31,599 bases of DNA, taken from the IMG/VR virus record IMGVR_UViG_3300048584_000281, positions 1 through 31,599 of that record; one strand, given 5' to 3'. Positions within the stretch are counted from its first letter, which is position 1. The number at the start of each line of letters is the position of its first letter. Made by a program: the position numbers and the translations under genes. The notes beneath the pieces were generated by a model. The model ran no database searches, was not told the DNA's origin, and saw only the letters and a list, made by a program, of their open reading frames with translations. Origin of the DNA: a virus. Of this stretch, positions 23,368-31,599 are shown piece by piece.

Positions 23368-26300
23368 ATGGCGCAACTCGTCCTGACCGTTGCCGGCGCA
23401 TGGGCGGGCAACGCCATCGGCGGCGGGCTCGGCCAGGCGGCGGGCGCAATGCTCGGCTCGTATCTGGGGGCCGCCATCGAACAGGATTTGTTCGGTCCCG
23501 GCCCGTCTGCCGTCACGCGAAGCGAGGGCGCGGGCGTCACCGATCTGCAGGTCTCCGGTTCGGCCTATGGTCAGCCGATCCCAAGCGTCTGGGGACGTGG
23601 GCGGATCGCCGCCAACATCATCTGGGTGCGCGGCATCAAGGAGACCGCGATCACCGAGACGGAAACCACTGGCGGCGGCGGCAAGGGTGGTGGCGGCGGC
23701 GGTGGTCGCCAGACCACGGTGCGCACGCGCTACGAATACTCGGCCGACATCCTGCTCGGCGTCTGCGAGGGCCCGGTCACGGCGATCTACCGGATCTGGG
23801 TCAACAACACGATGCTGGACCCCGAGCATGTCGGCGCAATCCGGGTCGGTTATGGCGAGGACAGTCAGCAGGCCGATCCGCTGGTGGCGGCGGTCGAAGG
23901 CGCAGGCCGGACACCAGCCCATCGCGGCCTCGTCACGGTCATGCTGGAGGACTTCAAGCTCACCCCATTCGGGAACCGCTTTCCGAACTTCGAGGTCGAG
24001 GTCTATCGGGGCTCGGACGATCCGAACAATGCGCGCCACCTCGTCGAGGGGATCTGCCTGATCCCGGCCTCGGGCGAGTTCGTCGCCGACACCGAGATCG
24101 TGCGCAAGGTCGGTCACGGCTCGGCGACATCGCAAGCGGCGATCAACGCTAACACCGGCACGAAGCGCTCGGACTTTCTCGTCTCGATCGACAACCTCGC
24201 GCGCGAACTGCCGAACGTCGAATGGATCAACTTCGTCTACGCCTGGTTCGGCACATCGATCGATGTTGCGACCTGCGATCTCGTGCCCAAATGCGAGTAC
24301 GCGCAAGGTCAGTCGGGTGCGTTCGGGGCTGAGACCGCGCCGCATCTCTGGTCAGTCGCGGGCGGCGGGCGCTCGGTCTGGCCGGTCGTCACCTCCTACA
24401 CGCTCCCGAACGGGCAGTCCGCCCTGTCCTATGGCGGCACGATCAGTGACGGCTCGGTCATCCGGGCGGTTCAGGAACTGAAAGCGCGGGGCTACAAGGT
24501 TCTGTTCTACCCCTTCATCATGATGGACATTCCGCCGCCCGATCCGGCGCCATTCCCCTGGCGCGGCAGGATCACGGGCGCTGCGGCCGATGTCGCCGGG
24601 TTCTTCACGCGACCGGTGGGGTATCTGCGCTTCATCCGCCACTGCATGAGTTTGTGCGTGCAGGCGGGCGGGGTCGACGCCTTCGCCGTCGGCTCGGAGA
24701 TGGTGGGGCTCAACCGCATCCGGGATGCGGGCGGCGCCTATCCCGCCGTGCCGTTCTGGCGGCAGATCGCGGCTGAGGCGAAGACGCGGCTCGGCGCGAC
24801 CTGCACCGTGACCTACGCCGCCGACTGGTCGGAATACCGCTATCATGATCGCGGCGGCGCCAACGTCGACTTCCCGCTCGACGCCCTCTGGGCCGACAGC
24901 AACATCGATGCGGTCGGCATCGACGCCTACTTCCCCGTCACCGACACCGATCGTTCGCTGACCGACCCGGCGACGATCGGCACGGGCTGGGGTTCCGGCG
25001 AACTGATCAGCTATTTCTATGCGAGCGAGGCGGACCGGGATCTGCCCGGGCGCGGCGCCAACCGCGTCCAGTCGCCAATCAGCGAGCCGTTCTGGGCGCT
25101 CAAGGACCTGCGCTGGTGGTGGGAGAACAGCCACACGCCGCGCGTGGCAGGCGTGCCGACGGGACCGGCGAGCCCCTGGACGCCGAAGATGAAGCCGATC
25201 TGGCTCACCGAATACGGCTTCCCGTCGGTGCATTGCTCGCCAAACCGCCCGAACGTCTTCGTCGACCCGAAGTCGGCGGAGAGCTTCTACCCCTGGTATT
25301 CGAACCGATCCGTGGACCGCGTGGTCCAGCGCGTCGCAATCAAGGGCACCGAGGATTGGTGGCGGGAGCCTACGAACAATCCGCTCGACGGCCAGGGGCG
25401 GCGGATGATCGGTCCGCGCTTCCTCTGGTGCTGGGACGCACGGCCATACCCCTTCTTCCCGTCGCTGCAACGGGTCTGGCAGGACGGCGACAATTACCGC
25501 CTCGGCCATTGGGTTCAGGGAAAGATCGGCAACATGCAGCTCTCCGAGATCGTGCGCGACCTGTGTCTTCGTGCGGGGCTTGTCGCATCCGAATTCGATG
25601 TCACGAGCCTCACTGACGAGGTCTCGGGCTATGTCGTCAGCGAGCGCAAGTCGCTGCGCGAGATGATCGCCGTGTTGCAGACCGCGTTCTTCTTCGACGC
25701 GGTGGAGAGCGGCGGCGTGTTGCGCTTCGTCAAGCGTGGCGGCGGAACCATCGTCGCCGTCGACGCCAATGATCTTGGCGCGGCGGAAGGCGACGGCGAC
25801 CGGGCGCGCATCCGGATCGAGCGCGCGCAGGATGTCGAATTGCCGATCTCGATCGATGTCGTGCATCTCGATGAGGCCCGCGACTACCAGAGTTCGACCG
25901 TCACGGGTCGCCGGCAGCTCGGCACCTCGCGCAGCGTGACCACCTTCTCGCTGCCGCTGATCCTCTCGGTCGAGGAAGCCCAGACCATCGCCCAGCGTGC
26001 GCTCCGGGAGATCTGGCAGGGCCGCGTCACGTTAGAGGCCAAGCTGCCGACCCGCGCAATCCGCATCGATCCGACGGATGTGATCGAAGTGCCCGTCGAT
26101 GGCGCGATCCGCCGCTTCCGGGTGACGTCCGTGACCTATGGCAAGCCGGGGCTCGTGCTGGTGCGCGGCGTTGCGACCGATGGCGACCTGCCGCAGTTCG
26201 TCACCGTTCCGACCGGATCGGGCGACCTGCAGCCGAACGTGCCGGACACCGCCTCGCCGACGCGCGTCGAACTGATGGACCTGCCGTTGCTGACAGAAGC

Positions 26301-27186
26301 CGACGCGGGTGAAGCGACCTCGTTCTACATGGCCGCCTGCTCGCTCGGCGGCGCACCGTTCCGGGGCGTCTCGCTGTTCCGGCCGACAACGGACGGGCTC
26401 GACTACACCGTCTCCGGCGTCGCCGACGTCGCCTCGGTGATCGGCGACACGGTGACCGCGCTGGCGCCGGGACCGGCGCACGTCTGGGACAATGGCAATT
26501 CGGTCGAGGTGCAACTCGCCTTCGGCTCGCTCGAAAGCCTGCCCGATACGCGGATCCTCGATGGCGCCAACGGCGCGCTGATCAATGGCGAGATCATCCA
26601 GTTCGCCAACGCGGTGCTGATCGGGCCTGGACGCTACCGGCTCTCGCGGCTTCTGCGCGGGCGGCTCGGGACCGAGCACCGGATTGCGAGCCACGCCATC
26701 GGCTCGCGCTTCGTGCTGCTCGATCCCGGGCGGCTTGAACGCCCGACCTTCTCGGCCTCCAGCATCGGCCTCGCCATCGCCTGGCGCTTTGCGCCCGTGC
26801 CGCAAGGGCCGACTGGTGACCAGTCCGGACAGATCAGCTTCGCGAATGGCGGCGAGGCCCTGAAGCCATGGTCACCTGCGCATGTGCGGGGCGCGCGCAA
26901 TGGCGCGGGCGATCTCACGATCAGCTGGGTCCGCCGCACCCGCTACGGCGGGTGGTGGCGCGATCTGACAGACGTTCCGCTGAACGAAGAGACCGAGCGC
27001 TACGAGGTCGACGTGATGAACGGCTCGACGGTGCTCCGCACGCTTGCCGTGTCCGCACCTGCCGCGATCTACACCGCCGCCCAGCAGGTCGCAGATTTCG
27101 GATCGGCGCAGGCGAGCGTCACCGTTCGCGTCGTGCAGCTCTCGACCGCGATCGGGCGCGGCACGCCGGCCCTGGCGACGCTCTGA
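23368..27186 (+). CDS. Baseplate multidomain tip protein ('megatron', GTA gp15-like)
   Basis: This 1272-residue protein is the central tail-tip/host-recognition protein. An N-terminal docking domain with a Gly-rich loop (102-113) covers residues 1-215. A GTA-type TIM-barrel-like domain follows from about 280 to 640, including LKARGYKVLFYPFIMMDIPPP and IWLTEYGFPSVHC. Next comes a phage tail hub region (SEIVRDLCLRAGLVASEFDV, SERKSLREMIAVLQ), then a C-terminal Rcc01698-like part with LLRGRLGTEH and several beta domains. Length and order match GTA gp15 relatives, in the place of lambda gpJ. No truncation is visible. Confidence 0.94.
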   Translation: MAQLVLTVAGAWAGNAIGGGLGQAAGAMLGSYLGAAIEQDLFGPGPSAVTRSEGAGVTDLQVSGSAYGQPIPSVWGRGRIAANIIWVRGIKETAITETETTGGGGKGGGGGGGRQTTVRTRYEYSADILLGVCEGPVTAIYRIWVNNTMLDPEHVGAIRVGYGEDSQQADPLVAAVEGAGRTPAHRGLVTVMLEDFKLTPFGNRFPNFEVEVYRGSDDPNNARHLVEGICLIPASGEFVADTEIVRKVGHGSATSQAAINANTGTKRSDFLVSIDNLARELPNVEWINFVYAWFGTSIDVATCDLVPKCEYAQGQSGAFGAETAPHLWSVAGGGRSVWPVVTSYTLPNGQSALSYGGTISDGSVIRAVQELKARGYKVLFYPFIMMDIPPPDPAPFPWRGRITGAAADVAGFFTRPVGYLRFIRHCMSLCVQAGGVDAFAVGSEMVGLNRIRDAGGAYPAVPFWRQIAAEAKTRLGATCTVTYAADWSEYRYHDRGGANVDFPLDALWADSNIDAVGIDAYFPVTDTDRSLTDPATIGTGWGSGELISYFYASEADRDLPGRGANRVQSPISEPFWALKDLRWWWENSHTPRVAGVPTGPASPWTPKMKPIWLTEYGFPSVHCSPNRPNVFVDPKSAESFYPWYSNRSVDRVVQRVAIKGTEDWWREPTNNPLDGQGRRMIGPRFLWCWDARPYPFFPSLQRVWQDGDNYRLGHWVQGKIGNMQLSEIVRDLCLRAGLVASEFDVTSLTDEVSGYVVSERKSLREMIAVLQTAFFFDAVESGGVLRFVKRGGGTIVAVDANDLGAAEGDGDRARIRIERAQDVELPISIDVVHLDEARDYQSSTVTGRRQLGTSRSVTTFSLPLILSVEEAQTIAQRALREIWQGRVTLEAKLPTRAIRIDPTDVIEVPVDGAIRRFRVTSVTYGKPGLVLVRGVATDGDLPQFVTVPTGSGDLQPNVPDTASPTRVELMDLPLLTEADAGEATSFYMAACSLGGAPFRGVSLFRPTTDGLDYTVSGVADVASVIGDTVTALAPGPAHVWDNGNSVEVQLAFGSLESLPDTRILDGANGALINGEIIQFANAVLIGPGRYRLSRLLRGRLGTEHRIASHAIGSRFVLLDPGRLERPTFSASSIGLAIAWRFAPVPQGPTGDQSGQISFANGGEALKPWSPAHVRGARNGAGDLTISWVRRTRYGGWWRDLTDVPLNEETERYEVDVMNGSTVLRTLAVSAPAAIYTAAQQVADFGSAQASVTVRVVQLSTAIGRGTPALATL

Positions 27187-27265
27187 CCCCGATCATCTGA
27201 CGCCGAAAACCCCATCCCGAAACCCGACCAAGGCGCTCTGACCGCGACGCCTTGAAGGAGCCGTC

Positions 27266-27964
27266 ATGACCACACCGAACCTTGGGCTTCCCTTCATCCT
27301 GCAGGGGCAGGCGCAGAAGGAAGTCACCCACAACGAGGCGCTGATCCGCCTCGACGCACTCGTGCACGGCAGCGTGCGCAGCAGGTCGCTCGCCACGCCG
27401 CCCGGGTCACCCGCGAATGGCGAGCGCTGGATCGTGCCTTCCGGCGCGACCGGCGCATGGGCGGGACAAGCGGGCCGGATCGCCCACTGGAACGTCAACG
27501 CCTGGTCGTTCTACGTGCCGCTGACCGGCTGGCGCTACCATGTCGAGGATGAGCGGCTCACGGTCGTCTGGACCGACGCCGATTGGCGCGACCGCATCGT
27601 CGGCACGCCCAATGGTGGCGCGCTCCGCCTCGTGGCGCTTGAGCAGGAACTGACGCTCACCGGCGCCTTCGTCGACGCCACGACCGCCGTGATCGCCGAC
27701 CGCATGATCGTGCTGGCTGTCGCCTCGCGCACGACCTTGGCCATCACCGGCGCGACCTCCTACGGCGTCGGTGTTGCCGGCAACACCAACCAGTTCGGAG
27801 GCTCGCTCGGCATTGCGCTTGGATCGAACAACATCGGCGTGATCGGCCCGACCGCCTTCTACGCCAACTCAGCCGTACGCGTCACAGCGGCTGGCGGCAA
27901 CTTCACAGCAGGCCGCGTGCGCGTCGTCCTCTACGCGCTCGCCTTCACCGCGCCGACCGCGTGA
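27266..27964 (+). CDS. DUF2793 domain protein, tail-tip or fibre associated
   Basis: This 232-residue protein starts with the clear DUF2793 signature: TPNLGLPFILQGQAQKEVTHNEAL and then LDALVHGSVRSRSLATPPGSP and GERWIVPSGATGAWAGQAG. These proteins occur beside tip and fibre genes in alphaproteobacterial phages. The C-terminal half is beta-rich, ends in ALAFTAPTA and may form a trimeric receptor-binding or fibre-linking region. AAGGAG precedes the ATG by a normal distance. The exact role is unknown; receptor contact is an inference. Confidence 0.85.
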   Translation: MTTPNLGLPFILQGQAQKEVTHNEALIRLDALVHGSVRSRSLATPPGSPANGERWIVPSGATGAWAGQAGRIAHWNVNAWSFYVPLTGWRYHVEDERLTVVWTDADWRDRIVGTPNGGALRLVALEQELTLTGAFVDATTAVIADRMIVLAVASRTTLAITGATSYGVGVAGNTNQFGGSLGIALGSNNIGVIGPTAFYANSAVRVTAAGGNFTAGRVRVVLYALAFTAPTA

Positions 27965-27992
27965 TCTGAAGCCCAACATCCAGGAGAATGTG

Positions 27993-30203
27993 ATGAAGAA
28001 GGATCTGCTCTGGCCGAGCGCGCCAGGTGGGGGCGCTGACGTGCCCGGCGGCATCGCAGGCCATGTGCGCGGCGCTGCCCTGCAGGATCAGGATGGCCGC
28101 GTCGCGCCCATGGTCAGCATTCTCGGCGCGCCCACGAAGTTCCGCGACGCCTTCGAGGCCTTCGACACGACCACGCGCTGGAACGCCGTCCAGATCGCGC
28201 CCGGCGACATTGTGCAGGTCGACGGCAATGTCGCGGGCGCGAGCTATCTCGTGATCTCGAAGGACCCGCTCAGCGAGGCATCCGAAACCGTCATCGAGAC
28301 GCTCGACAGCTTCACCATGCCCGTGCGCGTCGCTGCCGGCATTTCGCTGTCGCAGCGGATCAACGGGCAGGAGTTCTCGCTGGAACTCGTCTCGACCGAT
28401 GACTGGCCAAGCGTCGCGCCGCTCGTTCCGGCAGGTCCGGTCGCCATCGCCTCGATCTCCCACGTGACCACGACGCTCAGCGTCACGACCGCCGCGCCAC
28501 ATGGGCTCAGGATCGGCGAGCGGGTCTCGATCTTCGGCGTCCCCGACAGCCGCCTCAACTATTCCTGTCTCACCATCGCGACTACGCCGACGCCCACGAG
28601 CTTCACCGCGACGACCGGGCCGCAAGGCGCTATCCCCTCGGTGACGGCCGGGCCATTCACAAGCGGCTCGATCATCAAGGCCGATCCGCTGGGCTATGCG
28701 CGCAACGGATCGAGCCTCGTCTTCGAGGGCACGACCGCGACGAACGAGAGCTACTACGTCCGCTCCGAGGGCGGCGACGCGCTGCCCTCCGGCACGATCG
28801 CAGGCAACCACGCGGCCGCCTTCTCGGTGTCGACGGCCGCCACCCAACTGGTCGCGGCAGCGGGGGCCTATGCGTTCGCGCCTGCCGCCCTGTTCGAGAT
28901 CCTGCCCCAGCTCGAAAAGGTGACCTTCAGCGGTTCGCCGATCGACAGCGCCGGCGCGATCTCGGCCATGTTCAAGCGCACGCAGGTCGTCCCCAATCCG
29001 GCCCGCGACTACAAGCTTCGCCTGCGCGCCAAGAACCACCGCTCTCTGTCCCGCCCCGTAGGCAGGATCGTCTCGGCGGCCAAGGCAGGTTCGGCGACGG
29101 TGACAATCACCTTCGACCAGCCGCACGGATTGACGGTCGCCGATCTGGTCACGGTCCATGGCATCCGCGATCAGGTGAACTTCGCCAATCTGGCGACCCC
29201 GACCGCCGTCGCGAGCGTGCCGAACGCCACGACGATCACGATCCCCATCGGCGCGTCGGCGACCGCAACGTCGTATGGCGGCGTCGTCATACGGGTGAAT
29301 GGCGGCGTGTTCGGTGCGCCCATCGGCCAGGTCGCGCAATCCATTGCCCGCACCGCCAATGTTCTGACTGTCACCGGCTCGGCGGCCTGGTCGGGGCTGC
29401 AGATCGGCCAGTACGTCAATCTGCACGGCGCGCGCGACGCCGTATCCGGCGCGGACCTCGGGCTCGATGGCCCGTATCGCGTGCGCGACATCGCAACGAC
29501 CGCGCTGGTTCTCGAACCCATCGCAGCTGCACCGACCGGCGCCGATATCGTCACCACGAACTGCGGCGGCGCGGTCCTGCCGCGCACAGATTTCCGGATG
29601 CACTTCATCCGCGTCATGGAGTTCACGCGCCTCATCACCGAGTCCATCGGCGGCTTCGGACGGGCCGACCAGATGGATGCCGCCCCGGTCCTCGTCACCA
29701 ACGCCATCTCGGCGGTCACCGTGACCGGCGGCGTGGCGCAGGACGCTGTCGCGGGCAATCCGGTCGGGATCGGCGCGCGCGCCGCCAACGTCAATCAGGC
29801 GGCGATGTCCGCGACCGGCGATCTCGTGCACCTGATGGCGACGATGATCGGCGCGCTCGTCAACAAGCCGTTCTCGATCCCTGAAGCCGATTGGAGCTAT
29901 GCGCCCTCCGGCGTGATCGCCAACACGGCGGATGTCGTGATCGCCGCCGCGGCCGGTGCGGGCATCCGGCGCTATGTCACCGCGATCCAGGTGATCAACA
30001 CCAACGCGGTCGCAACCGAGTTCGTGGTCAAGGATGGCGCCACGGTGATCTGGCGTATCTGGCTGCCCGCCAGCATGACGACGCCGTGGGACATCGACTT
30101 CCCCACGCCGCTTCGCTCCAGCGCCAATGCGGCGCTCAATGCCGCCGCCATCACCACCGGCGCCAGCATCTATCTCGATGCGCAGGGCTACACCGCGCCC
30201 TGA
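27993..30203 (+). CDS. Large fibre-like protein with three internal repeats
   Basis: This protein of 736 residues starts at ATG 27993, with AGGAG 6 bases upstream; the adjoining GTG at 27990 is less likely. It is almost entirely beta-type sequence rich in Thr, Ala and Val. Three related blocks of about 60 residues occur near 152-210, 357-418 and 446-510. Each has the outline 'strand, PHGL or equivalent, G/A-x-x-V-x-I/L-x-G-x-x-D/P, then a strand ending T-x-L/I-x-L/I'. The C-terminal 130 residues (GIRRYVTAIQVINTNA onward) look like a compact jelly-roll type domain. I read it as a side fibre or tip decoration; I do not recognise a precise family. Confidence 0.65.
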   Translation: MKKDLLWPSAPGGGADVPGGIAGHVRGAALQDQDGRVAPMVSILGAPTKFRDAFEAFDTTTRWNAVQIAPGDIVQVDGNVAGASYLVISKDPLSEASETVIETLDSFTMPVRVAAGISLSQRINGQEFSLELVSTDDWPSVAPLVPAGPVAIASISHVTTTLSVTTAAPHGLRIGERVSIFGVPDSRLNYSCLTIATTPTPTSFTATTGPQGAIPSVTAGPFTSGSIIKADPLGYARNGSSLVFEGTTATNESYYVRSEGGDALPSGTIAGNHAAAFSVSTAATQLVAAAGAYAFAPAALFEILPQLEKVTFSGSPIDSAGAISAMFKRTQVVPNPARDYKLRLRAKNHRSLSRPVGRIVSAAKAGSATVTITFDQPHGLTVADLVTVHGIRDQVNFANLATPTAVASVPNATTITIPIGASATATSYGGVVIRVNGGVFGAPIGQVAQSIARTANVLTVTGSAAWSGLQIGQYVNLHGARDAVSGADLGLDGPYRVRDIATTALVLEPIAAAPTGADIVTTNCGGAVLPRTDFRMHFIRVMEFTRLITESIGGFGRADQMDAAPVLVTNAISAVTVTGGVAQDAVAGNPVGIGARAANVNQAAMSATGDLVHLMATMIGALVNKPFSIPEADWSYAPSGVIANTADVVIAAAAGAGIRRYVTAIQVINTNAVATEFVVKDGATVIWRIWLPASMTTPWDIDFPTPLRSSANAALNAAAITTGASIYLDAQGYTAP

Positions 30204-30222
30204 ACCGCTCGTGACTTGGGCT

Positions 30223-30327
30223 TTGGCCACAGGCGCGCACACGGCGCGATAGTCCCACGCCCGCATGTCTGGCGCAGCCGCATTCGCATTGGCCAGACGG
30301 CGCGCCCTGTGCGCCACCAGGGGCCAA
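30223..30327 (+). other. Structured intergenic region with nested inverted repeats
   Basis: This stretch lies in the 147-bp gap between the fibre-like gene and the membrane protein gene. An imperfect outer stem joins 30223-30248 with 30301-30327 through the paired blocks TTGGCC/GGCCAA, GCGCACA/TGTGCGC and GGCGCG/CGCGCC. Within it GTCTGGC (30267-30273) and GCCAGAC (30292-30298) form a second stem. There is no T-run, so it is not a standard terminator. It may process or protect the lysis mRNA. Confidence 0.45.
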
Positions 30328-30350
30328 CCCCAACGCCGAGGTAAGAAACC

Positions 30351-30692
30351 ATGCCTGCAACAGCTGCGGCGGCGGTCACCGTCGCCCCGGAAACCCTGAC
30401 GATCACCTGGCTGGTCGCTGGCGGGATCATCGCCCAGCTCCTGATCCTGATCGTCTTTCTCGTCCGGGTGGCCTGGTGGTTGTCGCACCGCTTCACGCTG
30501 ATCGATGCGACCCTTGCCGGGAACGCCAAGGAGATTGTCGCTCTCAGGGTGGATGTCTCGAACGACATCGCCGGGCGCAAGGTCGTGGCCGAGGCCCGCA
30601 CCGACATCGCCCAGATCAAGGCCACGATGGGCGAATTCCGCGAGCGCATCGACCGTCTCGAAAGCCACGAGGACGGGCGCAAGCACGCCTGA
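30351..30692 (+). CDS. Membrane-anchored coiled-coil protein of the lysis region
   Basis: This 113-residue protein has one membrane segment (about 18-44, ITWLVAGGIIAQLLILIVFLVRVAWWL in outline) and a charged helical tail (about 60-110) that looks like a coiled coil (KATMGEFRERIDRLESHED). GAGG precedes the ATG. Its place before the endolysin suggests a lysis role, such as a holin, antiholin or spanin-like component, but I see no lipobox or signal peptidase site and cannot decide. Proteins of this layout are common and poorly defined in phage lysis regions. Confidence 0.6.
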   Translation: MPATAAAAVTVAPETLTITWLVAGGIIAQLLILIVFLVRVAWWLSHRFTLIDATLAGNAKEIVALRVDVSNDIAGRKVVAEARTDIAQIKATMGEFRERIDRLESHEDGRKHA

Positions 30693-30743
30693 TCCGCCAC
30701 CCTCAACCCCAACCGCAACCCGACCGAAAGCCCGCCCCCAACA

Positions 30744-30774
30744 GCAATCCGGAACGGATTGCGTTCCGCAATCC
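30744..30774 (+). promoter_or_regulatory. Alternating-hairpin element upstream of the endolysin
   Basis: The 31 nt read as GCAATCC (30744-30750), GGAAC, GGATTGC (30756-30762), GTTCC, GCAATCC (30768-30774). The middle GGATTGC can pair perfectly with either flanking GCAATCC, and GGAAC with GTTCC, so the hairpins are mutually exclusive. It ends 21 nt before the endolysin's AGGAGG (30796-30801). An RNA switch that tunes endolysin translation is possible; a REP-like DNA repeat is the alternative. Confidence 0.5.
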
Positions 30775-30806
30775 TATGCCGGGCTTCGTCGTTTCAGGAG
30801 GTCGCC

Positions 30807-31376
30807 ATGCTGCCTGCCCAATACCGATGGCTCGAAGCCGAGCCCGGCCCGCGCATGATCATCGAGGCGCTGAAGCAATACGGCACCCTCGAAGCGCCCG
30901 GCGACGCCGACGATCCGAAGATCATCGGCTGGCAGGCGGAACTCGAAGCCGCCGGTCTCGGTCGTGCCTATGCCGGCGTCTACCGCCACGACGCGATCCC
31001 ATGGTGCGGCCTGTTCATGGCGATTGTCGCCCACCGCGCCAACATCGAACGCCGCCCAGAACGCAATCCGCCGCGTCTCTACCTTTCGGCGCTCGAATGG
31101 GCGGCGTTCGGCACGTCGGTGCCAAAGGGCGCCGCGGCGCTCGGAGACGTGCTCGTCTTCAAGCGTAAGGGCGGCGGGCATGTCGGCCTCTATGTCGGCC
31201 ACGACGCTTCGGCCTTCCACGTTCTCGGCGGCAATCAATCTGACCGCGTGACGATCTTCAGGCTGTCGCGCAACCGGCTCGTCGCGGTGCGCCGCCTGGC
31301 TTATCGCGCGCAGCCCGCGAACGTCTGCCCGATCCCTCTCGCCGCGAGCGGAAGCCTCTCCGTCAACGAGGCCTGA
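30807..31376 (+). CDS. Cys/His endolysin (TIGR02594-like)
   Basis: This 189-residue protein resembles the TIGR02594 family, CHAP/NlpC-like cysteine hydrolases used as endolysins. Catalytic residues are visible: Cys67 in IPWCGLF, His125 in GGGHVGLYVG and Asn143 in LGGNQSD. No signal peptide or membrane segment is present, so export would need a holin. The start at 30807 is set by AGGAGG 5 bases upstream; an earlier in-frame ATG (30759) lies inside the hairpin element and is unlikely. It cuts peptidoglycan at the end of infection. The next gene is a small membrane protein. Confidence 0.88.
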   Translation: MLPAQYRWLEAEPGPRMIIEALKQYGTLEAPGDADDPKIIGWQAELEAAGLGRAYAGVYRHDAIPWCGLFMAIVAHRANIERRPERNPPRLYLSALEWAAFGTSVPKGAAALGDVLVFKRKGGGHVGLYVGHDASAFHVLGGNQSDRVTIFRLSRNRLVAVRRLAYRAQPANVCPIPLAASGSLSVNEA

Positions 31377-31401
31377 TCCAACCTAACCCAAGGAGATTTC
31401 C

Positions 31402-31599
31402 ATGAACGCCGTTCTTCAGTTCGGTGCGGGCTACCGCACCTACATCATCGCCGCCGTGCTCGTGCTGGTGGTCATCATCGAGAAGGGCCTCGGCATCGAT
31501 GTGCCGGGCGTCGATGTCGGTTCCGACTGGCTCACCCAAATCCTCGCCGCGCTCGGCCTCGGCACGCTGCGAGCCGGGATCACCGGGGCGAACAAGTGA
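31402..31599 (+). CDS. Small holin-like membrane protein
   Basis: This 65-residue protein has a hydrophobic segment at about 13-27 (YIIAAVLVLVVIIEK) and a second, weaker one at about 44-62 (LTQILAALGLGTLRAG). AAGGAG lies upstream of the ATG, 25 bases after the endolysin stop. Its size, two possible membrane helices and position next to the endolysin fit a small holin or pinholin, which would open the inner membrane to start lysis. I recall similar proteins in alphaproteobacterial prophages listed as hypothetical. The gene ends exactly at the window edge with its stop codon. Confidence 0.7.
   Translation: MNAVLQFGAGYRTYIIAAVLVLVVIIEKGLGIDVPGVDVGSDWLTQILAALGLGTLRAGITGANK

Noticed and set aside
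27945-30686. 913-residue open frame on the reverse strand across the fibre-like gene
   Set aside because: It is an antisense artefact of the GC-rich repetitive beta coding sequence, with composition typical of a shadow frame and no recognisable domain.
1-31599. CRISPR arrays, tRNA or rRNA genes, insertion sequences, att sites
   Set aside because: I looked for regular direct repeats, tRNA-like folds, transposases and integrase genes and saw none that could be supported.

Overview
The window is the late half (packaging, head, tail and lysis genes) of a tailed bacteriophage or prophage. The host is most likely a high-GC alphaproteobacterium, probably Hyphomicrobiales (inference). The reasons are the strong G/C bias at third codon positions, the tail-tip proteins of the gene-transfer-agent (GTA) type common in that class, and several phage families (DUF6441, DUF2460, DUF2163, DUF2793, protease/capsid fusion) that I know mainly from alphaproteobacterial prophages. 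There is no integrase, repressor, replication gene, tRNA or att site here, so I cannot say whether the element is integrated.

Layout. A small reverse-strand gene (1-222) faces a forward late operon. Packaging and head: terminase small subunit (318), GpA-type large subunit (829), gpW-like connector (2848), lambda-type portal (3054), a protease/major-capsid fusion with a strong internal start (4586), and a DUF2190 cement protein (6596). Neck and tail: FII-like connector (8104), DUF6441 protein (9536), tail terminator-like protein (10182), tube with an inserted domain (13173), a G/GT chaperone pair joined by a -1 frameshift (14443-15137), tape measure (15150), DUF2460 (18503), DUF2163 hub (21454), NlpC/P60 peptidase (22290), a free-standing copy of the tip protein's N-terminal domain (22724), the GTA-type 'megatron' tip protein (23368), a DUF2793 protein (27266) and a fibre-like protein (27993). 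Lysis: a membrane/coiled-coil protein (30351), a Cys/His endolysin (30807) and a small holin-like protein (31402). Gene order is lambda-like, while the tail tip is GTA-like.

The unusual feature is that this conserved structural operon is interrupted at four separate junctions by genes with no structural role, each with its own likely control region. They are (a) a RES/Xre toxin-antitoxin pair at 6928-8044; (b) an A/T-richer gene at 8441-9469 with a nuclease-like E...D...QxK pattern; (c) a 753-residue GTPase at 10659-12920, with an N-terminal segment resembling an integrase arm-binding domain, whose promoter lies between the arms of a 21-bp near-perfect inverted repeat; and (d) an Xre regulator divergent from a full-length CPA2 cation/proton antiporter at 19283-21327. 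I read these as cargo ('morons'), probably expressed from the prophage for host fitness or defence against other phages. The GTPase and the nuclease-like gene are the best candidates for undescribed systems.

Other structure worth checking: a complete frameshift signal (A AAA AAC plus a perfect hairpin 7 nt downstream) that is the only evident route to a four-cysteine segment; overlapping face-to-face promoters before the antiporter; and a 31-nt element of mutually exclusive hairpins just upstream of the endolysin ribosome binding site.
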